Assembly: GCA_031551135.1 (NCBI GenBank) | Contig: JAVBOA010000015.1 | Coordinates: 1-64,000 of the forward strand | Origin: JAITVM01 sp031551135 | Lineage (GTDB): Bacteria; Bacillota; Clostridia; Lachnospirales; JAITVM01 | Direction: 5' to 3' | DNA length: 64,000 nt | Shown: positions 61,204 to 64,000 of the stretch, piece by piece | Layout: every line of letters starts with the position of its first letter | Position numbering within the stretch: the stretch's first letter is position 1 | Position numbers and translations under genes: made by a program | The notes under the pieces: generated by a model | Database searches by the model: none | The model's input: the letters and a program-made list of their open reading frames with translations, nothing else | What the model was told of the DNA's origin: nothing

Positions 61204-61274
61204 AGCGGTTTGATTTTTTATTATAAAATAATTGACTGTTATATTTTTAGATTCTGTTTAAAAATCAAATTGTT
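61204..61274 (+). repeat. Family B inverted-repeat element, decayed copy (71 bases)
   Basis: AGCGGTTTGATTTTTTA opens and AAAAATCAAATTGTT closes it. The length equals that of the copies at 32539 and 63472, while the interior has diverged. It begins 10 bases after the uxaA stop. Confidence 0.65.
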
Positions 61275-61292
61275 ATAAAGGAATGAAATAAT

Positions 61293-61928
61293 ATGGAAGA
61301 ACTCAAATCCCTAAAAATTAAAGCTTACGATTTTATTAAAGAAAGAATTTTTTCTTGTTATTATATGCCGGGTGATTTTTTGGACGAAAAATCCTTGATT
61401 AACGAAATCGGCGCAAGCCGAACTCCAATCCGCGAAGCTCTGAATAAAATAGAGCAAGAAAATTTGGTGCAGATTATCGCGAAAAAGGGTATAATGGTAA
61501 AGCAAATTACTGCAAAAAATGTTATAGATATTTTTCAAGTTCGTGAAACGATTGAGCCGAACGCTATTTTCAGTTATGGAAAGAATTTTGATTTAGTAAT
61601 TATGGAGGAATTTAGGCAGAGATTTTTGCGTGAAGAAACCGACCCACTGAAGCATTATAAGCTTGATGATGAATACCATAGCTATATAATCAGCGTTTAT
61701 AATAACGAATATATAAGCCGCATAATGAAAGATATTTACGGTCAAAACTACAGAATACGGATTTTGACGGGAGAAGTCAAAAATTGCACCAGCTTTGCGC
61801 AAAATGAGCATCTGGAAATTGCGGATTTTATAATTGCCGGAGATTATTTAAAAGCGGGCGAATCTTTAAAAAAACATCTTGAGCTTTCGAGAGAACGAAC
61901 GCTTTCTATGTTTATCGCCAATAATTGA
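61293..61928 (+). CDS. GntR family regulator, FadR/FCD type
   Basis: The 211-residue protein has an N-terminal winged helix (about 8-75, FLDEKSLINEIGASRTPIRE and ALNKIEQENLVQII). An FCD ligand domain follows (about 85-205) with IFQVRETIEPNAI, DDEYHSYIISVYNNEY and NEHLEIADFIIAGD. FCD regulators of uronate operons (UxuR, ExuR, KdgR-like) respond to uronates or KDG, so this protein is the likely regulator of the uxaCBA and kdu genes. AAAGGAATG precedes the ATG. Confidence 0.9.
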   Translation: MEELKSLKIKAYDFIKERIFSCYYMPGDFLDEKSLINEIGASRTPIREALNKIEQENLVQIIAKKGIMVKQITAKNVIDIFQVRETIEPNAIFSYGKNFDLVIMEEFRQRFLREETDPLKHYKLDDEYHSYIISVYNNEYISRIMKDIYGQNYRIRILTGEVKNCTSFAQNEHLEIADFIIAGDYLKAGESLKKHLELSRERTLSMFIANN

Positions 61929-61972
61929 TGCTTATCTTTTTCAAATTGCCGTATTTGGATTGGACTGATTAG

Positions 61973-63382
61973 ATGAAAAATAAAGATGATACATTTAGAG
62001 ATTTTGCACTGAATGGTAATGTGTGGAAAGTTGTTATAAATACATCTTTACCGCTTTGTTTTTATAATACAATGCTTTTGTTTTTTAAACTCGTGGACTC
62101 AATGATGGCATCATACGTCAGCGCAAATTCGGTTTCGGCGGTTGCGTTTTTGGGGCAATTGAACAGCGTGCTTTTAGCGGTCGGCGGCGGCTTGGCGGTC
62201 GGCGGCTCTCTGGAAATCAGTCGTGCGTACGGGCTTGGGGATTACGATTTAGTAAAAAAGCGTGTGAATTCGCTGTATTTTATAACGACTTTAGTTTGCT
62301 TGGCTATTTTAATTATGCTGCCTTTCAGTACGCAGATTTTGAGATTTGTAAATACACCTTCTGAATTGATCGATATCGGAAACCGGTATTTCAGAATAGA
62401 AATGCTGAATTTGATATTGGTTTTTTATAATAATGTCTATTTTTCGATTGAGCGTGTCAGAGGAAACTCAAGCCGTATTTTATATCTGAATGTAATTTCG
62501 GTATTGGTAAAATTATCTTTATCGGCGTATTTTATTTATGTATTAAAATCTGATATTCAAATGATTGCGCTTTCGAATTTGATTTCGCAAGCTCTGCTTT
62601 TTGTTATCGGAATAATAAATCTATCTGACAAAACAAGTATTTTCAGGCTTTCGACGAAAGATATTTCTTTAAAAAAACGTGTTATTAAACCAATGCTGAC
62701 TTTGGGTTTTCCTGTGATAATCGAAAGAGCGGCTTTTTCGCTCGGAAAAGTGGTCGTGAATTCGATGACGACGGTTTACGGACCGCTGGTTGTCGGCGCG
62801 CTTGGGATTTCCAACAGTATCGGAGCATTGACGCAAGGGCCGAATATGGGGCTTTATGAAGCCGGTTCGGCGATTATCAGCCAAAATCTCGGTGCGAATA
62901 AAAAAGAACGTGCGATTGATGTTTTTTATAAAGTATTGATTATTAATGTAATTTTTGGTTTTATCGGACTCTTTTTGTCTCTTTATTATATCGAATTTCT
63001 TACGGCGGTTTTTTCACATTCGTCGGAAGGAAATAATATTGAATTTCAAAAAATGATAATTCGAATATATAGTTATGAAGCATGGGGCGGATGCGTGCCG
63101 CTTGCTGTGAATACTTCGATAGTCGCTCTGCTTTTGGGCTTCGGTTATTCCAATCTGACTTTGATTATAAATTTTTGCCGGGTTTTCGTATTCAGAGTGC
63201 CTGTTTTTTATTTGTTTCAAAGATTTACAAATCTTGGTTATGAAACCTGCGGTATTATTATGCTGATCAGCAATTTATGCGTTTCACTGCTTTCTTCCGC
63301 AATCGCTTTTGCGGTAATTCGCAGGCTTAAAAAACGCATAAAAGAAGAAAATATGCCGCTTGTAGAAGTTTTTAGCGAGTAA
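61973..63382 (+). CDS. MATE family transporter
   Basis: The 469-residue protein has about twelve membrane segments. MATE features include VAFLGQLNSVLLAVGGGLAV, the EMLNLILVFYNNVYFSIERV region, and in the second half GALGISNSIGALTQGPNMGL with ISQNLGANKKERAI. MATE proteins export cationic or other small compounds with Na+ or H+. Its place after the uronate regulator leaves the substrate open; it could export a drug, or less likely a sugar acid. Ribosome site is weak (GGACTGATTAG). Confidence 0.88.
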   Translation: MKNKDDTFRDFALNGNVWKVVINTSLPLCFYNTMLLFFKLVDSMMASYVSANSVSAVAFLGQLNSVLLAVGGGLAVGGSLEISRAYGLGDYDLVKKRVNSLYFITTLVCLAILIMLPFSTQILRFVNTPSELIDIGNRYFRIEMLNLILVFYNNVYFSIERVRGNSSRILYLNVISVLVKLSLSAYFIYVLKSDIQMIALSNLISQALLFVIGIINLSDKTSIFRLSTKDISLKKRVIKPMLTLGFPVIIERAAFSLGKVVVNSMTTVYGPLVVGALGISNSIGALTQGPNMGLYEAGSAIISQNLGANKKERAIDVFYKVLIINVIFGFIGLFLSLYYIEFLTAVFSHSSEGNNIEFQKMIIRIYSYEAWGGCVPLAVNTSIVALLLGFGYSNLTLIINFCRVFVFRVPVFYLFQRFTNLGYETCGIIMLISNLCVSLLSSAIAFAVIRRLKKRIKEENMPLVEVFSE

Positions 63383-63471
63383 AAATTTTGTCACAAAAAA
63401 ATAATCTTTTAATCTCGGCAAAATAGTGTATAATAATTCATGTAGCATTTTAACAATACATTGATTGCAAT

Positions 63472-63542
63472 ACGGTTTGATTTTTCTTGATTTTATATGA
63501 CTTTAAAACAAAATGTTTTAATTAGTAAAAAATCAAACCGCT
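63472..63542 (-). repeat. Family B inverted-repeat element, copy in opposite orientation (71 bases)
   Basis: The reverse complement begins AGCGGTTTGATTTTTTAC and carries the same central TTAAAACATTTTGTTTTAAA as the copy at 32539-32609, with only scattered differences. It lies between the MATE gene and the lipoprotein gene. Confidence 0.8.
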
Positions 63543-63572
63543 ATATTCAAAATCAAATAAACGGAGGAAAAT

Positions 63573-64000
63573 ATGTTTAAGAAAATATTTAATTTATCAG
63601 CAATCTCATTATTAATAATTTTTGCGCTCTGCGCTTGTAAAGAAGTTCCCTATAAACAAAAAGACCAGACCAAAGAAGAAGCTGTTGCGGAAAGACCGAA
63701 TATTATTATATCCGATGAGGAAAAAGAATATATTAATGCTTTAATCGAATTGGAAGATGTTAAAAAAGCTTTGGAAACCGAAGAAGGCAAAGAATTTACG
63801 CAAGAAGAATTTGATAAATTGACTGATAAAAAACTTCCTTATGAAATTACCTTCAAAACAGCTTATGTTTATCAAAATAAAGTAGTTGTCGGTTTTGACA
63901 GAGGCGAAGAGGAAACTTATCTGCAATACGAAGTAGCTGATAAAACTATTTTAAAAGCAATCGGCTTGAAAGATAAAAACGATAAAGCTACAGATTATTT
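63573..64000 (+). CDS. Lipoprotein of unknown function, cut by the window edge
   Basis: After GGAGG the ATG at 63573 opens a frame that continues to the window edge (142 codons seen). It starts MFKKIFNLSAISLLIIFALC and has a lipobox at ALCAC, followed by a charged region. EFTQEEFDKLTDKKLPYEIT and VVVGFDRGEEETYLQYEVAD lie further on. It is probably an outer-surface lipoprotein. I recognise no family in the visible part. Confidence 0.7.
   Translation, partial: MFKKIFNLSAISLLIIFALCACKEVPYKQKDQTKEEAVAERPNIIISDEEKEYINALIELEDVKKALETEEGKEFTQEEFDKLTDKKLPYEITFKTAYVYQNKVVVGFDRGEEETYLQYEVADKTILKAIGLKDKNDKATDY

Overview
The window comes from an AT-rich, endospore-forming, Gram-positive bacterium, most likely a member of the Clostridia. 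Evidence is the Shine-Dalgarno-rich low-GC sequence with frequent TTG/GTG starts, spore genes (GerA-type germinant receptor subunit, YhcN/YlaJ lipoprotein, PdaA-type deacetylase), SLH and LytR-CpsA-Psr surface proteins, and copper-amine-oxidase-type stalk domains. No rRNA, tRNA, CRISPR array or prophage was seen. Both ends cut a gene: an IS5-type transposase at base 1 and a lipoprotein at base 64000.

Layout. 1-210: end of an insertion sequence. 284-3432: GH88 unsaturated uronyl hydrolase and a heparinase II/III-type lyase. 3596-9660: SorC-type regulator and a galactitol-type PTS operon (IIB, IIC, IIA, a second IIB-like protein without the active-site cysteine, aldo/keto reductase, DeoC-type aldolase) followed by a HAD phosphatase. 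9678-14018 (minus strand): RtcB ligase, a metzincin-like metalloprotease and a secreted CAP protein. 14020-16020: small membrane protein and a VTC/DUF4956 polyphosphate-type pair. 16089-19308: lone GerA A subunit and an unknown membrane protein. 19360-26577 (minus): a Dlt/Alg-like envelope modification operon (adenylation enzyme, GNAT, carrier protein, MBOAT, SGNH-deacetylase fusion) and a two-domain deacetylase. 27243-35433: envelope genes (pseudo-JAMM/LysM protein, soluble histidine kinase, LCP protein, SLH protein, PdaA, Ig-like surface protein). 35602-49043: metabolic and surface genes (ECF S component with P-loop kinase, Rieske oxidoreductase, tocopherol-cyclase-like protein, thioredoxin-like lipoprotein, ApbE, dihydropyrimidinase, GDPD, exonuclease III). 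49847-51792: small membrane protein and ROK regulator. 51829-61928: hexuronate catabolism, with kdgA-kduI-kduD-kdgK on the minus strand and uxaC, an isomerase/epimerase, uxaB, uxaA and a GntR regulator on the plus strand. 61973-64000: MATE transporter and lipoprotein.

How it fits together. The lyase and GH88 enzyme at the left end would release unsaturated uronates. KduI, KduD, KdgK and the KDPG aldolase at the right end convert these to pyruvate and glyceraldehyde 3-phosphate, and UxaC/B/A feeds galacturonate (and glucuronate, if an epimerase is present) into the same KDG pool. The centre is devoted to the cell envelope and spores.

The most unusual items are the carrier-protein envelope modification operon with its SGNH-deacetylase fusion, a JAMM-fold protein that has lost all three zinc ligands, the cysteine-less PTS IIB paralogue, two families of short inverted-repeat elements scattered in 3' regions, a metzincin beside RtcB, and a possible structured small RNA near 33.7 kb.
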